A stretch of DNA of 37,034 nt from Planctomycetota bacterium (lineage in GTDB: Bacteria; Planctomycetota; Planctomycetia; Pirellulales; Pirellulaceae). The stretch is taken from assembly GCA_029259935.1 (NCBI GenBank), contig JAJDEH010000191.1, positions 1 through 37,034 on the forward strand, given 5' to 3'. Positions within the stretch are counted from its first letter, which is position 1. The number at the start of each line of letters is the position of its first letter. The notes below the pieces were generated by a model that was given only the letters and a program-made list of their open reading frames with translations, did not search any database and was not told where the DNA came from. The position numbers were made by a program, and so were the translations under genes. Below, piece after piece: positions 25,679 through 35,100 of this stretch.

Positions 25679-25693
25679 CTGTCAACCTAACAG
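25679..25693. promoter_or_regulatory. CTGT-N7-ACAG palindrome upstream of uvrA (candidate damage box)
   Basis: CTGTCAACCTAACAG lies 37 bases upstream of the uvrA start in the divergent promoter region. It resembles LexA boxes of the CTGT-N8-ACAG type but has a 7-base spacer and only a partial palindrome. LexA targets of planctomycetes are not known to me, so this is a weak candidate. Confidence 0.25.
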
Positions 25694-25852
25694 AGGTCTG
25701 GAAAGCCGACAAGATTGGCCATTGGTCCTCCACCGAGACCGCCATTTTGGGGACTTCGAGCCCTCTTCCGCCGGCCATTCCACCTACACGAGTGCTGCTG
25801 GGCAGTGTAACCTAGGCTCGTCCTACATCACATCTTTCACGGCGTCTACCAA

Positions 25853-26758
25853 ATGCGATCCGCACTCCTTCTGTTCATGTTGTCCCTTGTCGTCGTGTGC
25901 GGTTGCGACCTCGTTGAAGGTGATCCGGCAACCACGTCTTCGGTGAATGGCAAATCTGAGTACGTTCTCAAATTCTCGGCGATTCCCGATCAGAACAAGA
26001 CCGAACTGAAAGAGAAGTTCGACGCGATCGCCAGGCATTTGGCCGACAAGCTACAGGTCGAAGTGGAATATGTTCCGTCGAGCGATTACAAGGCGTCGGT
26101 CGAAACATTTAGAAGCGGCGACGTCCAGTTGGCATGGTTTGGCGGATTGACCGGCGTCCAGGCACGACATGCCGTTTCGGGCGCGCGAGCCATCGCGCAG
26201 GGCAAGTCCGACCCCAACTTCAAGTCGTACTTCATCGCCCACAAGAGTACGGACCTCAAGCGGTCCGACGAATTTCCAACCGGCTTGGCTGACTGCACGT
26301 TCACATTTGGATCCGAGTCTTCCACGTCGGGGCGACTGATGCCCGAGTACTTTATCCGGCAAAATACCGAAAAAGCACCGGCGGACTTCTTCGCGGCACG
26401 GCCCATCTATTCCGGAAGCCACGACAAGACGATTGAACTGGTCGAATCGGGCAGCCTTCAATCCGGCGTGGTGAACTTCTTGGTCTACGACAAACGGGTC
26501 GCGGACGGAAAGACCAACGCCGACGATTGCCGAATTATCTGGGTCACTCCCGAGTACGCGGATTATAATTTCACCGCGCATCCCAAATTGAATGAGATGT
26601 TTGGAGAGGGCTTCATCGACCGTCTGCAACAAACGCTGATCGAGATGGATGATCCCGCCCTGCTCGCCGCGTTTCCTCGTGAGGCGCTGATCGAGGCAAA
26701 AAACGAAGACTTCATCGGCATTGAGAAAGTAGCCCGGGAATTGGGATTTCTTAGATAG
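25853..26758 (+). CDS. ABC transporter substrate-binding lipoprotein, PhnD / 'putative selenate' type
   Basis: The ATG is followed by a lipoprotein signal ([20 protein letters not shown]); Cys 18 would be lipidated. The mature part [20 protein letters not shown], then [26 protein letters not shown] in frame, is the PhnD-like oxyanion-binding fold. [20 protein letters not shown] and [15 protein letters not shown] match proteins named 'putative selenate ABC transporter substrate-binding protein' better than true phosphonate binders. The 'GSxSSTSGxLMP' loop would hold the oxyanion. Three transport genes follow on the same strand (ATPase, two permeases). The ligand (selenate, phosphonate, phosphite or arsenate-like anion) is not shown by the sequence. 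Length 301 residues. Confidence 0.82.
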   Translation: MRSALLLFMLSLVVVCGCDLVEGDPATTSSVNGKSEYVLKFSAIPDQNKTELKEKFDAIARHLADKLQVEVEYVPSSDYKASVETFRSGDVQLAWFGGLTGVQARHAVSGARAIAQGKSDPNFKSYFIAHKSTDLKRSDEFPTGLADCTFTFGSESSTSGRLMPEYFIRQNTEKAPADFFAARPIYSGSHDKTIELVESGSLQSGVVNFLVYDKRVADGKTNADDCRIIWVTPEYADYNFTAHPKLNEMFGEGFIDRLQQTLIEMDDPALLAAFPREALIEAKNEDFIGIEKVARELGFLR

Positions 26759-26787
26759 CCTGAAACGGCTGCAACCTTGTCGGGCTC

Positions 26788-27585
26788 ATGAGCAAACCGA
26801 GTACTTTCAAACTAGATAACGTTTCGGTTCGCTATCCCACCACCCATGCGATTCGTCAAGTCAGCTTGGAGGTCACGGCGGGAGAGATGGTGGCTTTCGT
26901 TGGGCCCAGCGGAGCGGGAAAGACAACGCTGCTGCGCTGTTTGAATGGCATGGTGCGGTGTACGGCCGGGGAAGTTCAAGTGCTTGGAGAGGCGCTGCGG
27001 CACTTGAACTCGCGACAATTGCGCAACGTTCGCGCTGGAATTGGCTTTGTGCCGCAACAGCTTGGCTTGGTGCCCAATCTGCGAGTCATTCAAAACGTTG
27101 TGGCCGGACGGCTGGGCCGCAAGTCGCTTGTCGGTAGCTTGCGCTCGATGCTGTTTCCCGCTCAATCGGAGATCGTCGAAGTTCACAAGTTGCTGGGACA
27201 AGTCGGCATTGAAGATAAGTTGTACGAACGCACCGACCGGCTTTCGGGCGGCGAACAACAACGGGTCGCCATCGCGCGGGCTCTATTTCAACAACCGCAA
27301 GCCATGTTGGCCGACGAACCGGTTTCCAGTGTTGATCCAGCCCGGGCGCGGGATACGATACGCCTGCTGACGGAAGTCGCGACTGGTCAAGGATTAACCC
27401 TGTGCGTCAGCTTGCACAATCTGGAATTGGCTCGCGAGTTTTTCCCCCGACTGATTGGACTTAGGGGCGGATCCGTCGTCTTCGACCAGCGGTCGGATCA
27501 ATTCAGCGAGCAGACATTTCGAGAACTGTATCAACTGCCCCACGAAAAGTTGCTGCCATCGGCGGCGAACTCGAGCACAGTCTAG
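26788..27585 (+). CDS. ABC transporter ATP-binding protein, PhnC type
   Basis: The 265-residue ATPase has Walker A GPSGAGKTTLLRCLNGM, a PQQLGLVPNLRVIQNVVAGRLG stretch after the Q-loop that is typical of the PhnC group, the signature RLSGGEQQRVAIARAL, and Walker B MLADEPVSSVDPARA with SLHNLELAREF containing the switch His. It begins 29 bases after the binding-protein stop. It energises uptake through the two permeases that follow. The gene order binding protein-ATPase-permease-permease matches phosphonate-type importers. Confidence 0.9.
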   Translation: MSKPSTFKLDNVSVRYPTTHAIRQVSLEVTAGEMVAFVGPSGAGKTTLLRCLNGMVRCTAGEVQVLGEALRHLNSRQLRNVRAGIGFVPQQLGLVPNLRVIQNVVAGRLGRKSLVGSLRSMLFPAQSEIVEVHKLLGQVGIEDKLYERTDRLSGGEQQRVAIARALFQQPQAMLADEPVSSVDPARARDTIRLLTEVATGQGLTLCVSLHNLELAREFFPRLIGLRGGSVVFDQRSDQFSEQTFRELYQLPHEKLLPSAANSSTV

Positions 27586-27618
27586 ACGGCGCTAGCACAC
27601 GGCCACGGTTCCCACACC

Positions 27619-28488
27619 ATGCAACGTATCGCACTGCTGCTAGGACCCCGCACACGCGTGCTCTTGCTGATCGCCGCCGGGGCGGCGTGGGGCGTGTGGC
27701 ACCTGGGCTTGGATGTCCGCGATCTCGTGCCGCGAGCGGCCAACTTGCAAACAGCGCGCGATTTTTTCGCGGCCGCGGCGGCTCCGGCGATCCAGTACGA
27801 AACCGAAGTGCCGCTCGGCACCGGGCCTCTGCTAGTGAAGGTCGGCAAGGCGATTGTGAAGACCGTGGCGTTCGCCGTTAGTGCTCTCAGCTTGGCGTTT
27901 GTCGGTGGTCTGATCTTGGCGCTGCCAGCGTCTTCGCTCTGGTGGGAGGGCGATCCCGTTCCCACGGGACACCCCGTATCGCGAGCAGCGCGACGAAGCT
28001 GCGGGCCGGTGATCATGTGGACGACGCGCATCGTCATCGCCTTGCTGCGTTCGATCCACGAGTTATTGTGGGCGGTGTTGTTCTTGTGTGTCGTCGGCCC
28101 GAACAACCTGACCGCGATCTTGGCGATCGCCATTCCGTATACCGGAGTGTTCGCCAAAGTCTTTTCGGAAATGATCGACGAATCGCCCCGCGACGCGGCT
28201 ATCGCGGCTCGAGGATTGGGAGCCAGACCGCTAAGCGTTTTCCTGTACGGCATCTTGCCACGTGCGCTGCCGGACATGCTGGCATATGGTTGTTATCGCT
28301 TTGAATGCGGCCTGCGCTCGAGTGCGGTGATGGGCTTTTTTGGCATCTTGACTTTGGGCTATTACCTGAAAGCCGCCTTTGACGATCTTCATTATCGAGA
28401 GACTTGGACGTACCTATACGCGCTGATCGCTCTGGTGGTCGTGGCCGATTGGTGGAGCGGAATGATGCGGCGGAGGCTCGTTCAATGA
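27619..28488 (+). CDS. ABC transporter permease, PhnE type (first)
   Basis: The 289-residue protein has about six membrane segments (LLLIAAGAAWGVWHLGL; IVKTVAFAVSALSLAFVGGL; LLWAVLFLCVVGPNNLTAIL). The cytoplasmic coupling motif is visible as EMIDESPRDAAIAARGLGARPL, followed by FLYGILPRALPDMLAYGCYRF and SAVMGFFGILTLGYYL, all standard for PhnE permeases. Its TGA overlaps the ATG of the second permease (ATGA), so a heterodimeric channel is likely. Confidence 0.88.
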   Translation: MQRIALLLGPRTRVLLLIAAGAAWGVWHLGLDVRDLVPRAANLQTARDFFAAAAAPAIQYETEVPLGTGPLLVKVGKAIVKTVAFAVSALSLAFVGGLILALPASSLWWEGDPVPTGHPVSRAARRSCGPVIMWTTRIVIALLRSIHELLWAVLFLCVVGPNNLTAILAIAIPYTGVFAKVFSEMIDESPRDAAIAARGLGARPLSVFLYGILPRALPDMLAYGCYRFECGLRSSAVMGFFGILTLGYYLKAAFDDLHYRETWTYLYALIALVVVADWWSGMMRRRLVQ

Positions 28489-29402
28489 CCGATCGCCAGC
28501 ATGAAATTCGCCGACTGTGGAAACGCCGTCCCGTGAGCCGGCTATTGCGTTGGAACCTATTCGGTGCGTTGTTGCTGATTCCCTTGGCTTGGTGGCTGGC
28601 CGATGTCGAATGGGGCGAGTTGCTTTCTTCCAATCGCTGGGAAGACGTCCAGCGATTTGCCGGCGACATCTATCCCTATCCGCTCCGCGATCGGCCGTTC
28701 GACGCGCGAATTCTCTGGGCATGGGTCAGCGACATCTGGCAGGAAGGCGGCGGGGAGGCATGCGCGACCACGCTCGCGATTTCCGTGGCTGCCATTTTTC
28801 TGGCTGGTCTTCTCTCGGTCGCGTTGATTCTGCCGGCGTCGCGCAACGTCGCTTGTCCAGAACCGTTTCTTCCGGCGGGCAAACCTCCCGGATGGCTGCG
28901 TCGCTGGTCTTGGTGGTCGTTGGTCGTTGTCACGCGCGGCACGATGATCGCCGTCCGGTCGGTGCCCGAATACATCTTGGCTTTCCTGTTCATCGCCCTG
29001 CTGGGCCCCAACGCTTGGCCGGCAATCCTGGCGTTGGCCATTCACAACTTCGGCATCTTGGGAAAACTCGGAGCGGAAATCGTCGAAAATGTCGATCCTC
29101 AAATCCCTCGCACACTACGGGCCCAAGGGCATTCGCGTGCCCAGATCGCTTGCGTCGCTCTGTTCCCGGCCAGTCTCGCGAAGTTCCTGCTGTACTTCTT
29201 CTACCGCTGGGAAACTTGCATTCGCGAAGCGACCGTCTTGGGCATGCTGGGCATCTCGTCGATCGGCTATTGGATTTACATCGAAACGCGCCCGCGTGAC
29301 CTCTACGACGAAATGATGTTGTTCGTATTGATGAGTGCGGCGCTGGTCTTGGCGATCGATTTGTTGTCGGCGATCACTCGCTGGTATATCCGCCGGTCAT
29401 GA
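28485..29402 (+). CDS. ABC transporter permease, PhnE type (second)
   Basis: The ATG at 28485 overlaps the previous stop; the longer frame from 28404 would run inside the first permease. The 305-residue protein has an extended N-terminal part with a periplasmic loop (WLADVEWGELLSSNRWEDVQ) before the permease core. The core has GTMIAVRSVPEYILAFLFIA, the coupling motif EIVENVDPQIPRTLRAQGHS, and ATVLGMLGISSIGYWIYIE. It pairs with the first permease in the same importer. Confidence 0.88.
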   Translation: MTDRQHEIRRLWKRRPVSRLLRWNLFGALLLIPLAWWLADVEWGELLSSNRWEDVQRFAGDIYPYPLRDRPFDARILWAWVSDIWQEGGGEACATTLAISVAAIFLAGLLSVALILPASRNVACPEPFLPAGKPPGWLRRWSWWSLVVVTRGTMIAVRSVPEYILAFLFIALLGPNAWPAILALAIHNFGILGKLGAEIVENVDPQIPRTLRAQGHSRAQIACVALFPASLAKFLLYFFYRWETCIREATVLGMLGISSIGYWIYIETRPRDLYDEMMLFVLMSAALVLAIDLLSAITRWYIRRS

Positions 29403-29484
29403 TTTCGGGCTTTGCGGGCGGGCAACACCAGCGAAGCCGCCAGCATGTTGTCGGGCGCGACCGCTTAGCCTATCCTGAAAAAGA

Positions 29485-30201
29485 GTGAAGATCTCCATCA
29501 TCATTCCGGCGTTCAATGAAGTGGCAGGAATTGCCCGCTGCGTCGAGCGCGCATGGGAGGCGCTGCCCGACGAAGTCATCGTCGTGGACGGCGGCAGCCA
29601 CGATGGAACGGTGGCACTTGCCGAACGTCTGAACTGCCGACTGTTAACCTCGCCACGAGGACGAGCGAATCAGCAAAACGCGGGTGCTCGGGCCGCCTCC
29701 GGCGATGTGTTGCTGTTTCTGCACGCCGACAATTGGCTGGCTCCGGCGGCGGTCCGTCAGATTCGACGCGCCTTGGCCAACGCAAAAATCGCGGGCGGTG
29801 TGTTCCGCCACCGAATCCTGGCCGAAGGCATTGCCTATCGAGTTCTCGAAACGGGCAACAACTTGCGAGCCCGCGTGCTCAGAATGGCGTACGGCGATCA
29901 AGGAATCTTTCTTCGCCGCTCGATCTTCGAGAAGATTGGCGAGTTCCCACCGGTCGGGCTCATGGAAGACGTCATGCTGATGAGAAAGTTGAGACGTTGG
30001 CCGCTGGCATATTTGCCTGGCCCGCTGTACGCCAGCGCGCGGCGCTGGAAGCAAAACGGAGTCGTCCGCCAAACACTGAAGAATTGGGGCCTCACCATGG
30101 CGGAAATTGCCGGCGTCCCCCCCGACGCGCTGGCACCCTATTATTCGCCCAACGGCACGAAGAACGGCCAACCGACACGCGACAACCAAGCTAAACCGTA
30201 G
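29485..30201 (+). CDS. Family 2 glycosyltransferase, 'rSAM/selenodomain-associated transferase 2' type
   Basis: The GTG at 29485 is chosen because the conserved MKISIIIPAFNEVAGIARCV start follows at once; the ribosome site is weak. The 238-residue GT-A fold has EVIVVDGGSHDGT (nucleotide-sugar site), RGRANQQNAGARAASGDVLLFLHADNWL (with the 'LHAD' metal motif), GGVFRHRI, YGDQGIFLRR, and PPVGLMEDVMLMRKLRR with the catalytic Asp/Glu. This motif series is that of the family named rSAM/selenodomain-associated transferase 2, which is also linked with arsenosugar synthesis. It lies 82 bases after the importer genes, whose binding protein is of the 'selenate' type. This suggests a shared oxyanion (Se/As) theme. 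The product is unknown. Confidence 0.82.
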   Translation: MKISIIIPAFNEVAGIARCVERAWEALPDEVIVVDGGSHDGTVALAERLNCRLLTSPRGRANQQNAGARAASGDVLLFLHADNWLAPAAVRQIRRALANAKIAGGVFRHRILAEGIAYRVLETGNNLRARVLRMAYGDQGIFLRRSIFEKIGEFPPVGLMEDVMLMRKLRRWPLAYLPGPLYASARRWKQNGVVRQTLKNWGLTMAEIAGVPPDALAPYYSPNGTKNGQPTRDNQAKP

Positions 30202-30387
30202 CAGCCCTCCACATACCGTATCGATCGAGATGGGTTGGTTCTCGTCAATTCGGTTCATTCGCTTGCGGTCATCGATCAGCGCCGAATTCATCTTGGATGG
30301 CGCAACTTGCAGTCGGCCACATAGGAATTTACAATACCTGCGAGGGGAACGGTAACCACCTTTAGAAACTAAAGCAGAGGGCAACTC

Positions 30388-30792
30388 ATGAGCGATTCTC
30401 CCTATAAGTCACCCCAGCCAACCGAATCCGAAGCCCGCAAATCGCGGGAACCACTTCGTCGTGCCGCTTCCTATCAACGGCTGGTGATGGCCGCTTTGCT
30501 GGCCAATGGTGTCGGCAACATTGCGGCCTTCGCCACCGCTCAACAGCCGCTTATCATTCAAATCGCTGGCATCGGGTTTTCATTGATTGCCGGCGTTTTC
30601 GCCATGGTGGCTGTTTTCCTGTTGGCCAAGGAAGTAATGAACGCCGGCGTGGGAGTTCTGTGCGCGCTTTTGATGGTGGTGCCGTGCATTTCGCTGATTG
30701 TCTTGTTGGTAGTCAACCAAAAGGCCACTTCGTTCTTGCAAGCCAACGGGATCCACGTCGGATTGTTAGGGGCCGACCCGAATAGCATTTAG
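30388..30792 (+). CDS. Small membrane protein with 'SPYKSP' N-terminus, 134 aa
   Basis: GAGGG lies about 8 bases before the ATG. The protein opens with MSDSPYKSPQPTESEA, like the short 'NPYxSP' motif that begins many planctomycete membrane proteins. A basic stretch (RKSREPLRRAASYQR) is followed by three hydrophobic segments (MAALLANGVGNIAAFATA; IAGIGFSLIAGVFAMVAVFL; VGVLCALLMVVPCISLIVLL). No catalytic motif is seen. Function unknown. Confidence 0.75.
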   Translation: MSDSPYKSPQPTESEARKSREPLRRAASYQRLVMAALLANGVGNIAAFATAQQPLIIQIAGIGFSLIAGVFAMVAVFLLAKEVMNAGVGVLCALLMVVPCISLIVLLVVNQKATSFLQANGIHVGLLGADPNSI

Positions 30793-31037
30793 TTCGTTGC
30801 GCCAGATCTTGCAACAGCTCGTGTGGAGACGTCTGCCAAAAATGGATCAGGACTGGGTCAGGACACGTTATTTGGCGTAGACCGCCATCAAACCGAGGCC
30901 CCAACGACCAAGTAGGTGCCCCAACGCCGATGACAAGTGGTTTGTTTGGCGGGACGTGATATGTAGGGTAACATCGCGTCTGGGCACTGCGGACTAGCCA
31001 GTTCCCGCGGCGGATTAGGGCGGTTACAATCGTCGAT

Positions 31038-31622
31038 ATGTCGCGACTTGAGCCAGGGGATGAGAAGCAAGCACGGTTGCGAAAACGTGCTGCCTATTGG
31101 GCCGTTCTGTTCGGAATTCTTGGGCTCATGGCTGGCAGTTGGGCAGTTCTCGAGCGGGTGCGAAGTTCCTTCCCAATCCATGATTTTCATCCGCCCGCGG
31201 CGCTCGTTGACTGGGCGTCTGAAATGACAGCCGCCAAGCAGGCGATTCACTTCTCGCAGTGGATCGTGGGCGGCCCCCTGATTGCATTCCGCTTGGCGTT
31301 TTCCATCGGCTTGATTGCGGTAGGCGTCAGGTCTCGGAATCTCAAGGTTTCAACGCTGCGCAACTTCTTCTTCGTCGGGTCGGCATTCGCGCTCGTCGCC
31401 GGGGCGAACGAATTATGGTTCGACATTCGTTGCCTTGCTCTCATTTTTCAGCAGCAGGACATGTCGATCGAGGCGCAATGGCAAGCATTGTTCTTTCTCG
31501 TATCGGTGATTTTCTGTGGTGCCGTTTGCATGGTTTGGATGTTGGTGCAGTTGGTTATTTTCTTGACGATCGCTCTGCGGCTCCGCGACAGCGATCACGA
31601 CAACGTCGCTGCCAAGGATTGA
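31038..31622 (+). CDS. Hypothetical membrane protein, 194 aa
   Basis: The ATG lacks a clear ribosome site. About four membrane segments are seen: YWAVLFGILGLMAGSWAVL, GPLIAFRLAFSIGLIAVGV, FFFVGSAFALVAGANELW and FFLVSVIFCGAVCMVWMLV, extending into LVIFLTIALRL. A periplasmic loop lies between the first two (FPIHDFHPPAALVDWASEM). I do not recognise the family. It stands alone, with gaps on both sides. Confidence 0.6.
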   Translation: MSRLEPGDEKQARLRKRAAYWAVLFGILGLMAGSWAVLERVRSSFPIHDFHPPAALVDWASEMTAAKQAIHFSQWIVGGPLIAFRLAFSIGLIAVGVRSRNLKVSTLRNFFFVGSAFALVAGANELWFDIRCLALIFQQQDMSIEAQWQALFFLVSVIFCGAVCMVWMLVQLVIFLTIALRLRDSDHDNVAAKD

Positions 31623-32193
31623 CCCCGGCACATCTCGGCGCGTCTCTGGACCGAAGGACATGACTCTTTGAAGGCGGGGCCGCACGGCGTGCGGTGCCAA
31701 TCCCCTCAATCGTGGCAATGGCCAGAGGATGTTCGACGGCGTCGCGTCTCGCCAATTCTTTGACGGGTTGAATGTGCCAATTGGCTCGGCAGCCCGTGTT
31801 TTCGTGCCAACCAGCGCGGACACACCACGCCGCGCGCCGACGACGAATCTTGTCTTTAAATTTTTTGTGCCGATTTCCGCGATCCTTTCCGTGTATCTAT
31901 CTGAGAGGAAAGTGTTGCCAAGTGAACCAGCGATAGACCCAGCGCATCCTGGCCCAGTCACATAGGCACCACCTATTATTTCCATAGGAATTATATATTT
32001 TACTTATGGATGTGACGCCCTAGAATGCAAGCCGAATGCAAATTCCAGAGCATCGGCCTCTCAGCATTCAAGTCTTGCGACGATGAGCGTTCGCTCGATT
32101 CGGCAAGATCAGTACGGTGAATTCGACGATCCAATGCCATGCCGGCCACTGCGTCAGAGGTACGGCTGAGCAAAGCCAACGTGAGGAAATAGC
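31623..32193. other. Long non-coding region before the giant protease gene, with AT-rich inverted repeat
   Basis: No convincing gene is seen in these 571 bases; ORFs on both strands lack domains and overlap real genes. At 31981-32010 lies TCCATAGGAATTATATATTT followed by TACTTATGGA. This is an inverted TCCATA/TATGGA pair around a markedly AT-rich core in otherwise GC-rich DNA. It is a plausible promoter or operator for the following gene, about 185 bases before its ATG. Confidence 0.45.
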
Positions 32194-35100
32194 ATGAATC
32201 GGTTTTCAATGTTTTGTTATTCGGGACTCGGCCAAGTGAAGCGTATTTTTCGGCAAAAGAAATCGGGCCGCGACCGATCCATGAGAAAGCGGCGGGGTTT
32301 TACGTCCCGCATCGAAGCGCTCGAGAACCGCACCCTGCTGGCCGCTTTCACTCTGGATACGCCCGTGGAAACGATCAATCAGGATGCCCTGGCTTATTCT
32401 CCGACTGCCTTCATCTCGATCGTCGAGACGGAGTCGACCGACCCGAGTGCTACGAATGACACAATTGATACGGCGATGCCGGTTCCTTTGGGCTTCGACG
32501 CCGGGGAAGACAGTTCGTTGGCCATCACGGGATCGCTTGCAGTCGATTCGCCCCGTATTATCACGCACCAGGAAACAACCGATGGCACGACCAATGCATT
32601 TAATGACACGGGTCTCGTTTCCGGCGAGACCGTGATGGCCTCGGCGACCATCGGTGATGGTGCTTTCGCCTCAACCGGTGATTATGACGTCTACAGAATA
32701 GGCGGCGTCTCGGCGGGGCAGACTATCGTGGTCGACGTGGACGCCGAGTCGATCGGCAGCGGGGTCAATCCGCTTGTGATCGTGTATCGGGCGAGAGGCG
32801 GCACCCAGGTGGTGGCCCAGAACGACGATGCCGACGGGCGCGACAGCTTCCTGTCGTTCACCGCGAACAGGGCGGATGATTATTTTGTCTTTGTGACGGC
32901 CAGTGAATCAGGTAAACCGTTCCACCCCGCCGGCACGATCGGCAGAGGGCCGGCCAATGTTACCGGTCCCTACAATGTCACGATCAGTTTGGATCCGGCT
33001 GCGGTTGACTTTTACGAAGTGCAGTTGAACCCCGGTGACATTCTCGGCGCTAACCTCACCGGCAGCGCCGGTAGCCTGACGTTGCGTGACGCGAATGGCC
33101 TGGAGCTAATCAACAGCAACCAAGACGTGCCTAACCCGGAGAACTCGCCCCTTCCGAGTGGAGGTAATGCCACGATGGCCCGGGTGATCGGCGAGGCAGG
33201 AACTTACTACGTGGGAGTTTCTAACGGCGTCGGCGAATATTCACTCGAATTGGAATTATTCCGCCCGGTTCTCGAAGACCAACCCGTCGGCACGCACCAG
33301 ACTCTGTTTGTGGATTTCGACGGGGCTGTCGTTGAAGCGGGCACCTTCCCGGAAGCGCCAAACGAGGCCACGCTGTCGCCGTTTTCCGCCTTTCTCGACA
33401 ACTGGGGTTTAACGGCTGCTGACGAGGATGCGGCGATTGACTCTATTCTGGCCAGAATCGAGGAAGGCCTTTCGACGGATATCCGCGCATTGGGGAACAA
33501 TGGCGATTTCGCGGCGACTGGGACTGCAGGCGAATTTGACATCGAAATTCTCAACAGTCGCGACCACGCCGATCCATTTGGACAGCCCAACGTTTCACGA
33601 CTGATCATTGGCGGAACGCAAGCTGAACTCGGCTTGAACAATCTGTTCGGTATCTCGCAGTCGATTGACGTTGGCAACTTCGTAACGGAGGAAACAGTCG
33701 TCATCTTGCTCGACCTCTTCTCCGGTCCTGAAACCAGAGTCGATTCGCTGAATCGATTTGCACTCGATCCTTCCGTCACCAAAATTGACCTGATCGGTAC
33801 CGGCGTCGGCAACACGGCTATCCATGAGGCTGGCCACATGTTCGGCAACTGGCACACCGATAATTTCAACGACACACCCAATATCATGGATCGGGGAGGC
33901 CTTCTTCGCGACAATGTCGGCGTTGGACCGGATCTCGTTTTCGGCTCTGCCGACGATATCGATCTCCGCTTTGGTCATGACGATTACGCGCCCCGAGAAC
34001 GCTTCGTGGGCGGTGCCGCGGACACTCTCAATCCAATCGCCTTCGGGCTCTCCACCGGAACGGTTGGCGCGACGGTCGACCCGTTGGATACGGCGACCCC
34101 CGTGCTGCTGGGCTTCGACGCTGGCGAATCCAGTTCGTTGGACATAACAGGATCGCTTGACGACGTTGACGGCGTTGACTTCTACGAAGTGCAGTTGAAC
34201 GCCGGAGACATTCTCGGCGCCAATGTGGACGGCGGTGCCGGGCAATTGTCGTTACGCGACGCCAGCGGGTCGGAATTGGTCGGTAGCAGCACTGACGTTA
34301 AGGAGTTCGTGTCATTCAAATCGCCGCTTCCAGGCGGAGGAAATGCATCGTTGGCGAGGGTGATCGACACAGCAGGAACGTACTTCGTAGGCGTTTCCAA
34401 TGGCCTCGGCGACTATCAGTTGGATTTGGACGTCTTCCGCCCCGTGCTTGAACAGGCGGCCGAAGGCACGCATCAAATTCTGTTCCTGGACTTCGACGGC
34501 GAAACGATTGACAAGTCGATCTTCCGGGAGGAAGCCCCCGGGATCGGAACGTTGTCACCGCTTGCCAGTTCCTTGGCGGATTGGGGCCTTGATGCCAGTG
34601 ATGAAGATGCCGTAATCGATGGAATCATCGCGTCGGTGACAAAGCTGTTATCGACTGATATTCGCACGCTTGGCAGCAACGGCGATTTCGCGGCGACGGG
34701 TACGGCGGGACAATTCGACATCGAAATCCTCAACAGCCGCGATCACGCCGATCCGTTTGGTCAACCGAACGTCTCAAGGGTGATCATCGGCAAAAAGGGT
34801 GCTGACTTCGGCATCGGTGCGATCGGACTCGCGCAGTCCATTGACGTGGGCAACTTCGATACAGCCGAAACAGCCTTCGTTTCGCTCGACGTGCTCAGCG
34901 GTAGCGCGAACAATCCGGCCTCGTTGAATTCTTTCCTCCTCGATCCTTCCGTCACCAAAGCTGACCTGGTCGGCCATGGCGTCGGCAGCGTCGTGGCGCA
35001 CGAGGCTGGACACTTCTTTGGCAACTACCACACGGACGTTAGCAACGAAACGGAGAACATTCAGGATGTGGGCGGCGATCTCCAGGGTTTGCTTGGAATC

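Noticed and set aside
31413..31985. 190-residue frame on the minus strand
   Set aside because: Overlaps a plus-strand membrane protein and the non-coding gap; no domain, no ribosome site recognised.
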